Source: Talinum fruticosum (taxonomy: Eukaryota; Streptophyta; Magnoliopsida; Caryophyllales; Talinaceae). Taken from it: 64,000 bases of DNA. Both the position numbers and the translations under genes were made by a program. Position 1 is the first letter of the stretch. Each line of letters begins with the position of its first letter. The DNA lies in assembly GCA_021018815.1 (NCBI GenBank), contig JAITYX010000003.1, positions 4,264,501 to 4,328,500 of the forward strand, given 5' to 3'. Below are positions 11,562-24,900 of the stretch, piece by piece. The notes under the pieces are model-generated. The model ran no database searches. It saw only the letters and a list, made by a program, of their open reading frames with translations, and had not been told where the DNA came from.

Positions 11562-13093
11562 TGAAGACTCGGACCTTACATATATATCATTCGAGTTCCA
11601 TCAAGGGATCGGGTATAAGACTTCATCTCTCATAAGGTTTTGATTAAAAGTCATTTCATCTACTTTAACGACTTTTACGAGTGATATAGCATCTTTTACG
11701 AGTGTTACGGAATCTATCCTATATATTCTCTTTTGACTCGACTGACCCATAAAGCATATTCTTGTTTATCATTTCACACACAGTTTCGAATCACTCGGAT
11801 AACACTCGGATATATTACATGTTCAAACACTTGTTCTAGTTTGCATAAACTCGGTTTTGACTTCATGATCTAAGTTTGATTGGATTACTGGGTCAATTCA
11901 TCTTTCTAAGTCAGTCTGCTTGGTTTGAACATTGGCGGTCTAGATCAAGTCTTTCCACTCCGATGTTATTTACCCGACTTGCTTTGCCTCTAGACTAACT
12001 TAGATGGAATTCGAGTATAATGGATATTAGACTCGGAAAATTCCATTTCTTTCGACTCGAATAATTATGCACTTAATTATCTTAATTAAAATTATTATCC
12101 GTGTCTAATCTTGGACCAAAGTATTTTATACTTTGAGAACCAAATTTATTTACTTTTGTACGTTATTCAAACGAGGCTATCATATTTTTAAATTACAAAA
12201 ATAACCGGCTTCAAAACGTCAAATCACCAGCGAGACATGGCTTTTTCCACCTCGACCAAGGCCCGGACATGTGTCGGGGTTGTCTATTTCCAAAGCTGGA
12301 AATCCGCAATGCTAAGCTTAACGGTGGTTTCCACCCCACTTTTCGGACACCACTAGTGGATTGGGACTTCCAAAGGAATCAAGAGTCGTTGCCGAACGTT
12401 CACACCTCAACGGATATTTTACGAGTGACTCGGAAAATCGATTGCAATGGTCGAAAGGACTTCCAGTCGGAAGATAGTTACAACGACTAATCGCTTGGTT
12501 ATCTATGAATAGAAGTCAACTCCCAAGACTTGAAGATTGCTTGAAACAAGCTGTCAATACACGTACTTAGGCAAAAGTCATTGTATTCATACTCAATCTT
12601 CTACTTATAACTCCAACTCTGTACTTATTATCTTTACGAGTTGTAAGGTCTTGTAATCAGTTTACAAACAATCATTCTTACTTTCTAAGTAAGGTCCCTT
12701 GACTGAGCTGTAAGGATTAACTCAGCTCGGTTGTCCCTAACTATAAAGATTACCTCGGTTAGGAAGTACTAGATTAGATAAGGTAATTTATGAGTCTAGG
12801 AAAATCTTGTAAGGAATTGTCTAAGGGAGCAATTCGGTTGAGTCTTTTTACTGTATTTTGTGGATTCAAAATAGTGGATTTGACTTGGTGCTTGGATTAG
12901 CATTGACAGTGATTTTCCGCCCCGGGAGGGTTTCCACGTAACTTTCTAAGTTAGCACTTTATTGAGTCCAATCTAGACTCGGACTCTCCATAGAGTTATC
13001 TCTAGTTTTATTCTTCCTTTATTTGTTTAAAATTCCTCATCACCCTATTCACCCCCTCTAGGGTGACTCAGTCTCTCCAAGAGAAAACCTTCA
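11562..13093 (+). mobile_element. Solo copia LTR, TSD aatat
   Basis: Complete LTR of 1532 bp from tgaagactcggacc to gagaaaaccttca, with aatat at 11557-11561 and at 13094-13098. No internal sequence remains. It sits in the gypsy-type LTR, which sits in the 5' LTR of copia element B, which sits in element C: four levels of nesting. It includes the family TATA context (ctatgaatagaagtc near 12505, mutated from ctataaatag). Confidence 0.92.
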
Positions 13094-13227
13094 AATATCA
13101 AAGACATTTATACGTATATATAATATAATCACATATATTTTAATTAGTCAGCCTGATTTATTTAATTAAAACTAATTAATTAATTTTTACTCCTACAATC
13201 ACCTTAATTAAAATTACAGGTATTACA

Positions 13228-14027
13228 CACTTGTGTTAGGGTTGTTTATTTTAGATCCGGTAAAATATAACTTTGAGCCTAACGGTTGTTTCCACCCTAG
13301 ATTTCGAGTCACAACCAGTGGGATGGACCACTTTTAGAGCCAAGGACCACCGCACAACGTTTACATTGCAACGAATCCTTTTTGAGTAATTCAAACTAGC
13401 CATTACAATGGCTAATGAAGCTCACAAGTCTAGAACAAGCCTCAACGAGTTACTCTGCTCTATTGTGTATAAATAGAAGCCTCTCTACAAGATTTGAAGC
13501 TTGTAAAACACTTAGTGCATACTTACTCAATCTTCGATTACAACTCCAATTCTTAAATTTCTACTTTCCGAGTTGTAAAGAGAAAGTCTTATAATCACTT
13601 CTACATTTTCAATTATATGTTTAGTCCCTTGATTGAGATATAAGGGTTAAACTCGGTTCGATTACACCTAACTTTTAAGGTTACCTCGGTTAGGAAGTAC
13701 TAGATTAGATAAGGCAATTTCTAAGTCTAGGAAAAACCTATAAGTGAATTCTCTAGGGGAGCAATTGTAAAGAGCTAGTCCTTATATTTTATGGATTCAA
13801 AATCGTGGATTTGACTTGGTGCTTGGATCAAGCACTTGTCCGTGGTTTTTCGCCTCATGAGGGTTTCCATGTATTTTTTGTCTTACTTGTTTCTGAGTTC
13901 ATTCTAGACTCATAATTATTTTCCAAGTGCTCACTGGGCAGAAATCTTTGTTAATTCTCAAAAATTTTCCATCACCCCCTATTCACCCCCTCTAGGGTGA
14001 CTTAATCTCTCCAAGAGAAAACCTTCA
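13228..14027 (+). mobile_element. 5' LTR of element B, second part
   Basis: Resumes the LTR after the gypsy insertion (cacttgtgttagggttg) and ends tctccaagagaaaaccttca at 14027, directly before the primer site. The TATA-like element reads tgtataaatagaagcc near 13468. Confidence 0.85.
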
Positions 14028-14029
14028 AT

Positions 14030-14041
14030 TGGTATCAAAGC
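14030..14041 (+). other. Primer-binding site, element B
   Basis: The sequence tggtatcaaagc lies two bases after the LTR terminus. It differs by one base from the complement of the 3' end of plant initiator Met tRNA (tggtatcagagc), which primes minus-strand DNA synthesis in most plant copia elements. Confidence 0.85.
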
Positions 14042-14085
14042 TAGCCTTTCAAGAGGATCTTGCAATCCAATGGTCTAAAGATCAA

Positions 14086-15304
14086 ATGGCTCAGAATAAT
14101 GGAGAGTTCTATGAAGGAAAATCTTTCACCGGACCACTCAAGTTCAAAGGTTCAAACTTTGCACACTAGAAGAAGATGATAGAGTGCTTCATCCAGGACT
14201 GTGATGAGGAGGTGCGGAAGATCATCAAGAATGGGAACTTCACTTCCATGAAGATGGAAGGAACAAGAGATGTACCCAAGGTGAAGTCCGAGTTCACCAC
14301 TGAAGAGAATGAGAGGTAAAGGAAAAACTACAAGGCCATGAACACTTTTATGTGTGCTATCAACTCGGAAGAATACAATATAGTGTCTTCATGTGACACA
14401 ACTAAAGAAGTATGGGATACACTGGTTAACAATTATAAAAGAACCAGTCAAGTGAAGCAAGCCAAGATAAGTCAATTCCTCCACAAGTACGAGCTGTTCA
14501 AAATGGAACTTGACGAGAACATCACTTAGATGTACATCCGCTTCACCGAGATTGTCAACAATCCGAAATCGGGAGTTCGACAAGAAAAAGGATCCCATGG
14601 CACTCATTGCCTGAGGTTTCAAGAAGATGATAATATACAAAAAGTGCCAAAAGAGGTCAAAGCAGGAGTTGTACAAGAACGACAAGAAAGGTAAATACTC
14701 ATCCTCTTCCAATTTGTCATTAACTAAGAACTCAGTCTGTTTTGAGTGTGGCGGCAAGGAGCACATAGTCAAGGACTGTCCAAAGAGAAAGAAGAAAAAG
14801 CCTATGGTGGCTACCTGGAGTGATGATGACTAAGAGGAAGATGATGACTCTAATGACTCAAAGTGTCTAATGGCATTGACAGACTCATAAGTCTGGATCC
14901 GAGTCGGACAGTGATGGTTCACATCTTTGTGAAACAAATCCTTATGACGGTATTAACTATTTCCTCAAGTTACCAAACTTGATCTTATTAGATATATCTT
15001 TACTTTGGAAGAAAAGTCCAATTTTGATTCTTTTGAATTCAAAGAGCAACTAGAGTCTCTTACTACTGAAAGCGTCACTTTGAAAAAGGAATTAGAAATT
15101 TTGAGACAAAATGCGAAAGTACTTGAGACCAGTTCTCAAGATAATGAGACCGAGTCTAAGTGCCTTAGAATAGAGAATGAGCAACTAAAACACAAGCTCA
15201 ATGAGTCTCAAGAGTTGGTTTTAAAACTCACTCAAGGCCAAAAAACCTTGATCTTTTACTTAGTTCTCGGTGTGTCTCATTCGAAAAGAAGGTCTTGGTT
15301 ATAA
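14086..15304 (+). pseudogene. Gag (element B), with stops and a deletion
   Basis: Starts MAQNNGEFYEGKSFTGPLKF at 14086. A stop occurs after about 26 codons, and further stops follow near 14318 and 14527. The UBN2-like core reads AINSEEYNIV...VWDTLVNNYK, then QFLHKYELFKMELDENIT. A deletion near 14565-14600 removes the segment ending in the KKRWG motif of sister copies. The CCHC knuckle is intact: CFECGGKEHIVKDC at about 14738-14780, followed by a basic KRKKKK run and an acidic tail. 15005-15304 encodes a Glu/Leu-rich coiled coil (LESLTTESVTLKKELEILRQ). Particle formation is not possible as read. Confidence 0.75.
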
Positions 15305-16742
15305 TCCTGAAGAGAAAGATAATTCTTATAACAATCTTTTCAAAACTTATTCTAGAACTGTTAAGTTTAGAAAGGCTTAGCATGGTCGCATTCATTCACG
15401 AGAGAAAAGGGACTGAGCCTGGACCGGTTTTCATGAAAAAGCCTTCTTAACTCTGTTTATAAAAAGAAAGGTTTTCTAAAGAAAGAGACACGAGACTCAG
15501 TTCTCTAGAAAGAAGACTCGGAATCGAGACCATACCCAAAATTATTCAAATCGGGTTCTCAAACTTCCTCATAAAAAGACCACGAGTAAAACGATTCTTG
15601 GGTTTGTGAGAGGAACCGAGAAGGGTTAGTGTGTTCTGTTTTTCGGGTCACTCGAAACGAGAGGGTCACTAGTACTTAGATAATGGGTGCTCACGCCATA
15701 TGTTTGGGGACTCAAGACTCTTCTCAAAATTAGAAGAAATGAAAGGAGGAAAGTTCACATTTGGAGATAATAGCAAAGTCAAGATAGTTGGGATTTAAAG
15801 GATTGGTCGGGAGACAATTCGGTCGAGTCCAGTCTACCTTGTCAAAGGGCTCAAATACAATCTTATGAGCATTTCTTAGTTAGGTGACAAAGGTCAAGAG
15901 GTAAGATTCATTCGGACCAATTGCTTCATTTCGATGCGAGTCACCAAATAGACAAAGCTCTCAAGTCCGAGGATAGGTAATACTTACACCGTTCCTCTTT
16001 CGGATTCTAGTCATGATTTATCATGTGTAAAAGCATCTTTGAATGATAATTCGAGGACATGGCATCATAAACTAGGCCATATCAGCAAGCATACCATTAT
16101 GAAGCTCGCATCTCATGGATTAGTTAGGGTTTGCCAAACTATGCATTTAAGAAAGATAAAATTTGTGAGGCATGCACAAAAGGAAAGAAAGTAAGATCAT
16201 CTTTCAAAGCATTCAAAACTATATCTACAACCAAAGTGCTTGAATTAATTCATATGGATTTGTGTGGTGAAATTCCTATGAAGAACTTAGGAGGTAAATC
16301 ATATGTGCTAGTTATAGTTTATGATTACTCACGATTTTCCTGGTTGTGTTTTCTAAAGAACAAGAATGAAGCCTTTAAAGAGTTCACTAAGATCTACAGG
16401 AAAATTCAAGTGGAGTTTGAGACTCGGATCGGAAGAATTTGCAGACTTTTTTGACAAGAATGACATCTCCTACAACTTCTCTGCATCAAGAACTCCTCAA
16501 CGAGAGAAAAAACATAACTCTTAAAAAATAAGAAGGACAATGATGATTGAAAATGATATGCCTTACTATTTTTAGGCTGAGGCGATCAACACGAGTAAAT
16601 TATACACTCAATAGATGCCTCATCGGACCTATTCTGAAGAAGGCACCCTATGAACTATACAAGGGAAAGAAGCCCAACATTTCTTACTTCAAGCCATTCG
16701 AATGTAAATGCTATTTCCGGGTTACTCATCTCATAGTAAAGC
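15305..16742 (+). pseudogene. Protease and integrase (element B), truncated
   Basis: The protease region lies near 15660-15760 and is disrupted. GAG-pre-integrase follows (15760-16130). 16131-16454 encodes the integrase core start: a zinc-type CEACTKGKK motif, LELIHMDLCGEIPMKNLGGK with the first catalytic Asp, and DYSRFSWLCFLKNKNEAF. 16547-16789 continues in another frame with LNRCLIGPILKKAPYELYKG. The second catalytic Asp and the Glu region are damaged. At about 16743 the frame runs directly into LTR sequence, so RT and RNase H have been lost. Confidence 0.7.
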
Positions 16743-17213
16743 TTCATATTACAACTCCAATTCTTAAGTTTCTACTTTTTGAGGTTTAAAGAGAAAGTCT
16801 TGTAATCACTTCTACATTTTCAATTCTCTATTTAGTGCCTTGACCGAGCTATAAGGGTTAACTCAACTCGGTTGTACTTAGTTGTAAAGGTTACCTCGGT
16901 TATGAAGTATTGGATCAAATAAGGGAATTTCTTGGTCTAGGAAAAACTTGTAAGTGAATTGTCCGAGGGAGCAATTCTATAAAGAGTCGGTCCTTGTATT
17001 TTGTGGATTCAAAATAGTGGATTTGACATGGTGCTTGGATTATTACTGTCCAGTGGTTTTCCGCCCCTAGATGGTTTTCACGTATTTTTGTCTTACTAGT
17101 TTACGAGTTCATTCTAGACTCAGAATTATTTTCTAAGCATTTGTTGGGTAGACATCTTTGTTAATTCTCAAAAACTTCTAGGGTGACTTAATCTCTCCAA
17201 GAGCAAACCTTCA
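16743..17213 (+). mobile_element. Truncated 3' LTR of element B
   Basis: This aligns with the last third of the 5' LTR (13530-14027): attacaactccaattc at its start and gcaaaccttca at 17213. A second small deletion removes most of the caccccctattcacccc block near 17175. It is followed at once by the target duplicate gcatg. Confidence 0.85.
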
Positions 17214-18837
17214 GCATGCTCCTGAAGTACTCTTTCTATCAACCTTGTACCTAGCAGAGTTAATGTTTGAGTAGCCACGAGAGTGAGACTTGAGTCCTTT
17301 GAGTAATAGAGACCAAGTGTCCGAGTTCCTGTAAAATATCTAAATATTCTCTTCACCGTAGTGAGATGTGATTCTTTTGGATTAGTTTAGAATCTTGTGC
17401 AAAGATAGACACTAAACATTATATATGGTCAAGATGTAAGGTAAAGTAGAGATTCGATAATGCCTCTATAGAGTTTCGATCTACTCGACTTAGCCTTCTT
17501 GTCCGAGTCTAGTTTGGTACTACTACCTATTGGAGTTGCTGCTGGTTTAGCATGTTGAAGCTTGTACTTCTTGAGTAACTCCTTGACATACTTAGACTGA
17601 TGCACATAAATTTCATCTTTGTCTTGCTTGATTTATAGTCCAAGAAAGAAATTTAATTCTCCCATCATGCTCATTTGGAATTCCTGTCTTATAAGCCTAG
17701 AAAATTCTTGGCATAAAGTCTTTATTAGTAGCACCAAAAATTATATCATCAACATAAATCGAATTATGAGAAAATCTTTCCGTTGGTTTTTGTAAATAAT
17801 ATTTTGTCAATCAAACCTCTTTGAAATCTATTTTCAACTAAGAAATTGCTCAATCTTTCATACCAATCTCTTGGAGCTTGTTCCAAACCATACAAAGCCT
17901 TTTACAATTTGAAAACATGATTTGGAAATTAAGAGTTTTCAAATCTAGGGGTTGCTTTATATACACTTCCTCTTGAATACAACAATTTCAAAATGCACAT
18001 TTTACATCCATTTGATATAACTTAATGTTTATGCTAGATGTAAATGCTAAAAGAATTTTAATAGCCTTAATCCTAGCAACAAGTGCAAAGGTTTCCCCAC
18101 AATCTATTCCTTCTTCTTATTTATACCCTTGGGCTACAAGTCTAGCCTTGTTTCTAACAACCAACCTTTCCTCATCCAATTTGTTCTTAAATACCCATTT
18201 TGTTCCTATTACTAGGGTCAATAGGTCATTTGGTAAAGGTCCATACTTCGTTTCTTTCAAATTGTGATAGCTTTTCTTGCATGGTCTCTACCCATTCAGG
18301 TTCAAGTAGGGCTTCTATTATATTTTTAGGTTCAATTAATGAAATAAATATTAAAAATTTTATGCAAATAAGATCTCTTCTTACCCCTGAGTTGATGTGA
18401 GAAATGATATTTTTAGGTGGATGATTAGAAGCATACTTGAAAGCTTTACCGACATATGATTACCGAGCTTGAAAGGTTGAGCACTTGTTTCTTCGATAGT
18501 CTAAGCCGATTGTGTCTCAACCTCTCTTATGCTTCGGTTGTCCGAGTTGTTTCCTTAACTCGGGTCATCTTGAGTTACCTTAGTTCTCTTATTATCTATC
18601 ATTCCGAGCTTAACTTCAACTATGCCATCATCATTTTTATTCAGCTTGAAATCCGAGTAGATTCACTTAATCCGCCATTGTCAACTTCATCAAAAATAAC
18701 GTCGATACTTTCCTCTAATGTGAAAATGTATCTAGCTAAACCTTGCTTAGAAAAACTTGAGGACATAGTCAAATTACCTCCCGAGGGTCGGTTTCCTCAA
18801 TATCGGATCCTTCACCTTCTTACCGAGATCCGACTTT
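17214..18837 (-). pseudogene. RT/RNase H remnant of element C
   Basis: The minus strand carries the RNase H start (17356-17168, MKRIFRYFTGTRTLGLYYSK), then, towards higher coordinates, the RT region. The DNA corresponding to LNFFLGL and YVDDIIFGA in element I is present near 17640 and 17745, and the GLKQAPR block is near 17880. Every frame is broken. Beyond about 18690 the integrase-RT linker joins directly to the gag coiled-coil region, with loss of protease and integrase. The remnant ends at 18837, where element D is inserted; C resumes at 45249. Confidence 0.65.
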
Positions 18838-18959
18838 TGAAGGTTTGCTCTTGGAGAGACCGAGTCGAGGCTACGAGGAGGGGTGAATATGGTGATGAGG
18901 AAATTTTAAGAATAAATGGAAGATTCAAGTTTAAAACATACTTTGAGACTCTATGAGTC

Positions 18960-21900
18960 TAGATTGGACTCGGAAGAGTATGAACTCGGAATTTACATGG
19001 ACACCCTCCTGGGCGAGAAAACCACGGTCAATGCTAATCCAAGCACCAAGTCAAATCCACTATTTTGAATCCACAAATTACGAGTAGACAAACTCAACCA
19101 GAATTGCTCCCTTAGACAATTCCTTACAAGGTTTTCCTAGACTCAGAAATTCCCTCATCCGATCTAGTACTTCCTAATTGAGGTAACCTTTACAACTAGG
19201 GACAAGCGAGCTGAGTTAACCCTTACAGCTCAACCAAGGGACCTTACTCGAAAGTAAGAAGAGAAGTTGTGATCGATTACAAGACCTTACAACTCGGAAA
19301 GATGTTAAGGACACGATTGGAGTTGTAAGTAGAAGATTAAATATGAATATAAAGACTTTTGCTTAAGTATGTGTATTGACAATGGTTCCAGCGAATCTTC
19401 AAGTCTTGAGATTTGGCTTCTATTTATAGATGACCAAGCGGCTTAGCCGTTGTGACTAGCTTCGATTAGAAGTCCTCTCGTGACCGTTGCACCGGTTCTT
19501 CGATTCACTAATAAAAGATCCGTCGAGATGTGAATATTGTGTTACGGCTCTTGACTCCTTAGGATGTCCCAATCCACTTGGTGGTGCTCGAAAAGTAAGG
19601 TGGAAACCACCATTGCGCTTAGTGTTGAAAATTTTCAATTTTGGAAACAGACAACCCCGACATAGTGTCTAGGCCTAGATCAAAAGTAGAAAAAGCCTTA
19701 TCCGAGTCTATATTGGACTCGGAAGAGTATGAACTCATAATTTACGTGGAAACCCTCCCGGGGCGGAAAACCACGGCCGGTGCTAATCCAAGCACCAAGT
19801 CAAATCCACTATTTTAAATCCATTATTTTGAATCCAAAAATACAGTAGGCGGACTCAACCGGAATTGCTCCCTTCGACAATTCCTTGCAAGGTTTTCCTA
19901 GACTCAGAAATTCCCTTATCCGATCTAGTACTTCCTAACCGAGGTAACCTTTACAACTAGGGACAACCGACCTCGGTTAACCCTTACAGCTCGAGTCAAG
20001 GGACCTTACTCAAAAAGTAAGAAAAGAAGTTGTTAGTGATTACAAGACCTTACAACTCGGAAAGATGTTAAGTACACAGTTGGAGTTGTAAGTAGAACAT
20101 TGAATATGAATATAAAGACTTTTGCTTAAGTATGTGTATTGACAATGGTTCCAGCAATCTTCACGTCTTGAGATTTGGCTTCTATTTATAGATTACCAAG
20201 CAGCTTAGTCTGTTGTGACTAGCGTCCGATTAGAAGTCCTCTCGTGACCGTTATACTTGGTTCTTCCGAGTCGCTCATAAAAGATCCGTTGGGAAGTGAA
20301 TGTTGTGTAATGGCTCTTGACTCCTTAGGATGTCCCAATTCACTGGTGGTGTCCGAAAAGTAAGGTGGAAACCATCATTGAGATTACTGTTGAAGATTTC
20401 TAATTTCGGGAACAGACTACCACGACATAGTGTCCGGGCATAGATGAGAAATAGAAAAAGCCTTATTTGAGTCTAGATTGGATCGAGAAGAGTATGAACT
20501 CATAATTTACGTGGAAACCTTCCTAGGGCGGAAAACCACGGCCTATGCTAATCCAAGTACCAAGTCAAATCCACTATTTTAAATCCACTATTTTGAATCT
20601 ACAAATTACAGTAGGCGAGACTAAACCGGAATTGCTCCCTTAGACAATTCCTTACAAGGTTTTCCTAGACTCAGAAATTCCCTTATCTAATCTAGTACTT
20701 CCTAACCGAGGTAACCTTTACAGCTAGGGACAACCGACCTAAGTTAACCCTTATAGCTCGGTCAAGGGACCTTACTCGAAAGTAAGAAGAGAACTTGTGA
20801 TCGATTACAAGACCTTACAACTCAGAAAGATGTTAAGTACAAAGTTGGAGTTGTAAGTAGAAGATTGAATACGAATATAAAGACTTTTTCTTAAGTATGT
20901 GTATTGACAATGGTTCCAGCAATCTTCAAGTCTTAAAATTTGGCTTCTATTTATAAATGAAAAAGCAGCTTAGCCGTTGTGACTAGCTTCGATTAGAAGT
21001 CCTCTATGACCAGTTGTACTTGGTTCTTCTAAGTTGCTCGAAAAGATCCGTTGAGATGTGAATGTTGTGCAACGGCTCTTGACTCCTTAGGATGCCGTAA
21101 TCAACTAGTGGTGTCCGAAAAGTAAGGTGGAAACCACCGTTGAGCTTAGTGTTGAAGATTTCAAATTTTGGAAACAGACAACCACGATACGAGTTTGGGC
21201 CTAGATCGAAGTAGAAAAAGCCTTGTCCGATTCTAGATTGCACTCGAAGAGTATGAACTAAGAATTTAAGTGGAAACCCTCATGGGGAAGAAAACCACGG
21301 CCAACGCTAATCCAAGCGAGCAAGTCAAATCCACTAGTTTAAATCAATTATTTTGAATCCATAAAATACGAGTAGACGGACTCAACCGAATTGCTCCCTT
21401 AGACAACTCTTTACAAGGTTTTCCTAGACTCAGAAATTCCTTTATTTGATCTAGTACTTCTTCATTGAGGTGACTTTTACAGACTAGGGACAACCGACCT
21501 GAGTTAACCTTTACGGCTCAGTCAAGGGAACTTACTCGGAAAATAAGAAGAGAAGTTGTGATCGATTACAAGACCTTACAACTCAAAAATATGTTAGATA
21601 CTGAGTTGGAGTTGTAAGTAGAAGATTGAATATGAATACAAAGACTTTTGCTTAAGTATGTGTATTGACAATGGTTCCTACGATCTTCACATCCCGAGAT
21701 TTGGCTTTTATTTATAGATTACCAAGCAACTTAGCCGTCGTGACTAGCTTCGATTAGAAGTCCTCTCGTGGCTAGCTGTACGGGTTCTTACGAGTCGCTA
21801 AGAAAAGATCCATTGAGATGTGAATGTTCTGCAAAGGCTCTTGACTCCTTAGGATGTCCCAATTCACTAGTGGTGTCCGAAAAGTAAGGTGGAAGCCACA

Positions 21901-24900
21901 GTTGAGATTAGTGTTGAAGATTTCCAATTTCGAAAACAGATAACCCCGACACGATGTACCGGGCCTAGATCGAAATAGAAAAAGCCTTGTCCGTGTTCGG
22001 ATTGGACTGAGAAGAGTATAAACTCATAATTTACATGGAAACCATCCTAGGGCGAGAAAACCACGGCCACTTGCTAATCCAAACACCAAGTCAAATCCAC
22101 TATTTTAAATCCACTATTTTGAATCCACAAATTACGGTAGGCGGACTCAACCAAAATTGCTCCCTTAGATAATTCCTTACAAGGTTTTCCTAGACTCAGA
22201 AATTCCCTTATCCGATCTAGTACTTCCTAACCGAGGTAACCTTTACATGTAGGGACAAGCGACCTGAGTTAACCCTTACGGCTCAGTCAAGGGACCTTAC
22301 TCGAAATTAAGAAGAGAAGTTGTGATCGATTACAAGACCTTACAATTTAGAAAGATGTTAAGTACGAGTTGGAGTTGTAAGTAGAAGATTGAATATGAAT
22401 ATAAGACTTTTGCTTAAGTATGTGTATTGACAATGGTTCCAAGCAATCTACAAGTCTTGACAGTTGGCTTCTATTTATAGATTACAAAGCGACTTAGCCG
22501 TTATGACTAGCGTCCGATTAGAAGTCCTCTCGTGACCATTATACCGGTTCTTCGAGTCGCTCATAAAAGATCCGTTGAGATGTGAATGTTGTGTAACGGC
22601 TCTTGACTCCTTAGGATGTCCCAATTAACTGGTGGTGTCCGAAAAGTACGGTGGAAACCATCATTGAGATTAGTGTTGAAGATTTCTAATTTCGAAACAG
22701 ACTACCCTAACACGAGTGTCCGGGCATAGATCGAAATAGAAAAAGCCTTATCCGAGTCTAGATTGAGCCGAGAAGAGTATGAACTCATAATTTACGTGGA
22801 AACCTTCCTAGGGTAGAAAACCACATCCTATGCTAATCCAAGCACCAAGTCAAATCCACTATTTTAAATCCACTCTTTTGAATCCACAAATTACAGTAGG
22901 CGGACTCAACCAAAATTGCTCCCTTAGACAATTCCTTACAAGGTTTTCCTAGACTCGGAAATTTTCTTATCCGATCTAGTACTTCCTAACCGAGGTAACC
23001 TTTACAACTACGGACAACCGACCTCGGTTAACCCTTACAGCTCAGTCAAGGGACCTCACTCAAAAAGTAAGAAGAGAAGTTGTGACTGATTACAAGACCT
23101 TTCAACTCGGAAAGATGTTAAGTACGAGTTGGAGTTGTAAGTAGAAGATTGAATACGAATATAAAGACTTTTGCTTAAGTATGTGTATTGACAATATTTG
23201 CAGCAATCTTCAAGTCTTGAGATTTGGCTTCTATTTATAGATGACCAAGCAGCTTAGCCATTGTGACTAGCTTCGATTAGAAGTCCTCTCGTGACCGTTG
23301 TACTAGGTTCTTCCGAGTCGCTCGAAAAGATCCTTTGAGATGTTAATGTTGTGTAACGGCTCTTAACTCTTGAGGATGTCCCAATCCACTGGTGGTGTCG
23401 GAAAAGTAAGATGGAAACCACCGTTGATCTTAGTGTTGAAGATTTCCAACTTTGGAAACAGACAACCCCGAGTCCGGGCCTAGATCAAAAGTAGGAAAAG
23501 CCTTGTCCGAGTCTAGATTGAGCCGAGAAGAGTATGAACTCGGACTCTACGTGGAAACCCTCCTAGGGAAGAAAACCACGGCCAGTGCTAATCCAAGCAG
23601 CAAGTCAAATCCACTATTTTGAATCCACTACTTTGAATCCACAAAATACGAGTACACATACTCAACCGAATTGCTCCCTTAGACAATTCCTTACAAGGTT
23701 TTCCGAGACTTTGAAATTAATTTATTTGATCTAGTACTTCCTAACCGAGGTCACGTTTATAGCTAGGGACAGCTGAGCTGGGTTAACCCTTACGGCTTAG
23801 TCAAGGGACCTTACTCGAAAGTAAGAAAAGAACTTGTCACCGATTACAAGACCTTAAAACTCATAAAGATGTGAAGTACAAAGTTGGACTTGTAAGTGGA
23901 AGATTGAATATGATTACGAAGTCTTTTTCTTAAGTATGTGTATTGACAATGGTTCCAGTAATATTCAAGTCTTAAAATTTGGCTTCTATTTATAAATGAA
24001 CAAGCAGCTTAGCCGTTGTGACCGGCTTCGATTAAAAGTCCTCTATGACCGTTGTACAGGTTCCTCTAAGTTGCTTAGAAAAGATCCGTTAAGATGTGAT
24101 TGTTGTGCAACGGCTCTTGACTCCTTAGGATGTTGCAATCCACTTGGTGGTGTCCGAAAGGTAAGGTGGAAACCACCGTTGAGCTTAGTGTTGAAGATTT
24201 TAAATTTTGGAAACAAACAACCACGACACGTAGTCCGGGCCTAGATCGAAGTAGAAAAAGCCTTGTGGACTCGGAAGAGTATGAACTAAGAATTTACGTG
24301 GAAACCCTCATAGGGAAGAAAACCACGGCGAGTGCTAATCCAAGCAGCAAGTCAAATCAACTATTTTAAATCCATTATTTTGAATCCACAAAATACGAGT
24401 AGACGGACTCAACCGAAGCTGCTCCCTTAGACAACTCCTTATAAGGTTTTCCTAGACTCCGAAATTCCTTTATTTGATCTCGTACTTAATAAGCTGTGGT
24501 GACCTTTATAGCTAGGGACAAGCGACTGAGTTAACCTTTACTGACTCAGTCAAGGGAACTTACTCGGAAAGTAAGAAGAGAAGTTGTGACTGATTACAAG
24601 GCCGTATAACTCAAAAATATGGTAGATACAGAGTTGGAGTTGTAAGTAGAAGATTGAATATGAATACAAAGACTTTTGCTTTAGTATGTGTATTGACAAT
24701 GATTCCTACGATCTTCACGTCCTGAGATTTGGCTTTTATTTATAGATTACCAAGCAGCTTAGCCGTCGTGACTAGATTCCGATTAGAAGTCCTCTGTGAC
24801 CGTTGTACTAGGTTCTTCGAGTCGCTAAGAAAAGATCCATTGAGATGTGAATGTTGTGCAACGGCTCTTGACTCTTTAGGATGTCCCAATTCACTTGGTG

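Larger units (their letters stand above)
8717..13227. mobile_element. Gypsy-type solo LTR (TGTAACACC...GGTATTACA)
   Basis: The insert starts tgtaacaccccaaaacc and ends aggtattaca, imperfect inverted ends typical of large plant Ty3/gypsy LTRs (Tekay/Del-like), and it contains no coding domain. Without the nested copia LTR it is about 2.97 kb. The flanking five bases are cacag and cactt, matching at three positions, so the TSD is only weakly supported. It holds a short tandem repeat (9452-9620), a pyrimidine-rich tract (10795-11300) and a copia solo LTR. The lineage name is inference from the ends and length. Confidence 0.6.
8086..17213 (+). mobile_element. Copia/Sirevirus element B, internally deleted, TSD gcatg
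   Basis: Plus-strand element bounded by tgaagactcggg (8086) and accttca (17213), with gcatg at 8081-8085 and again at 17214-17218. In order: 5' LTR with nested insertions, primer site, gag, protease, integrase, then an abrupt join to the last 470 bp of the 3' LTR. RT, RNase H, the third ORF, the polypurine tract and two thirds of the 3' LTR are deleted. It is therefore non-autonomous and defective. It is inserted in element C. Confidence 0.85.

Noticed and set aside
18456..18956. Plus-strand frame of 166 codons
   Set aside because: Antisense to the RT linker/gag remnant of element C and the LTR of D; no protein family signal.
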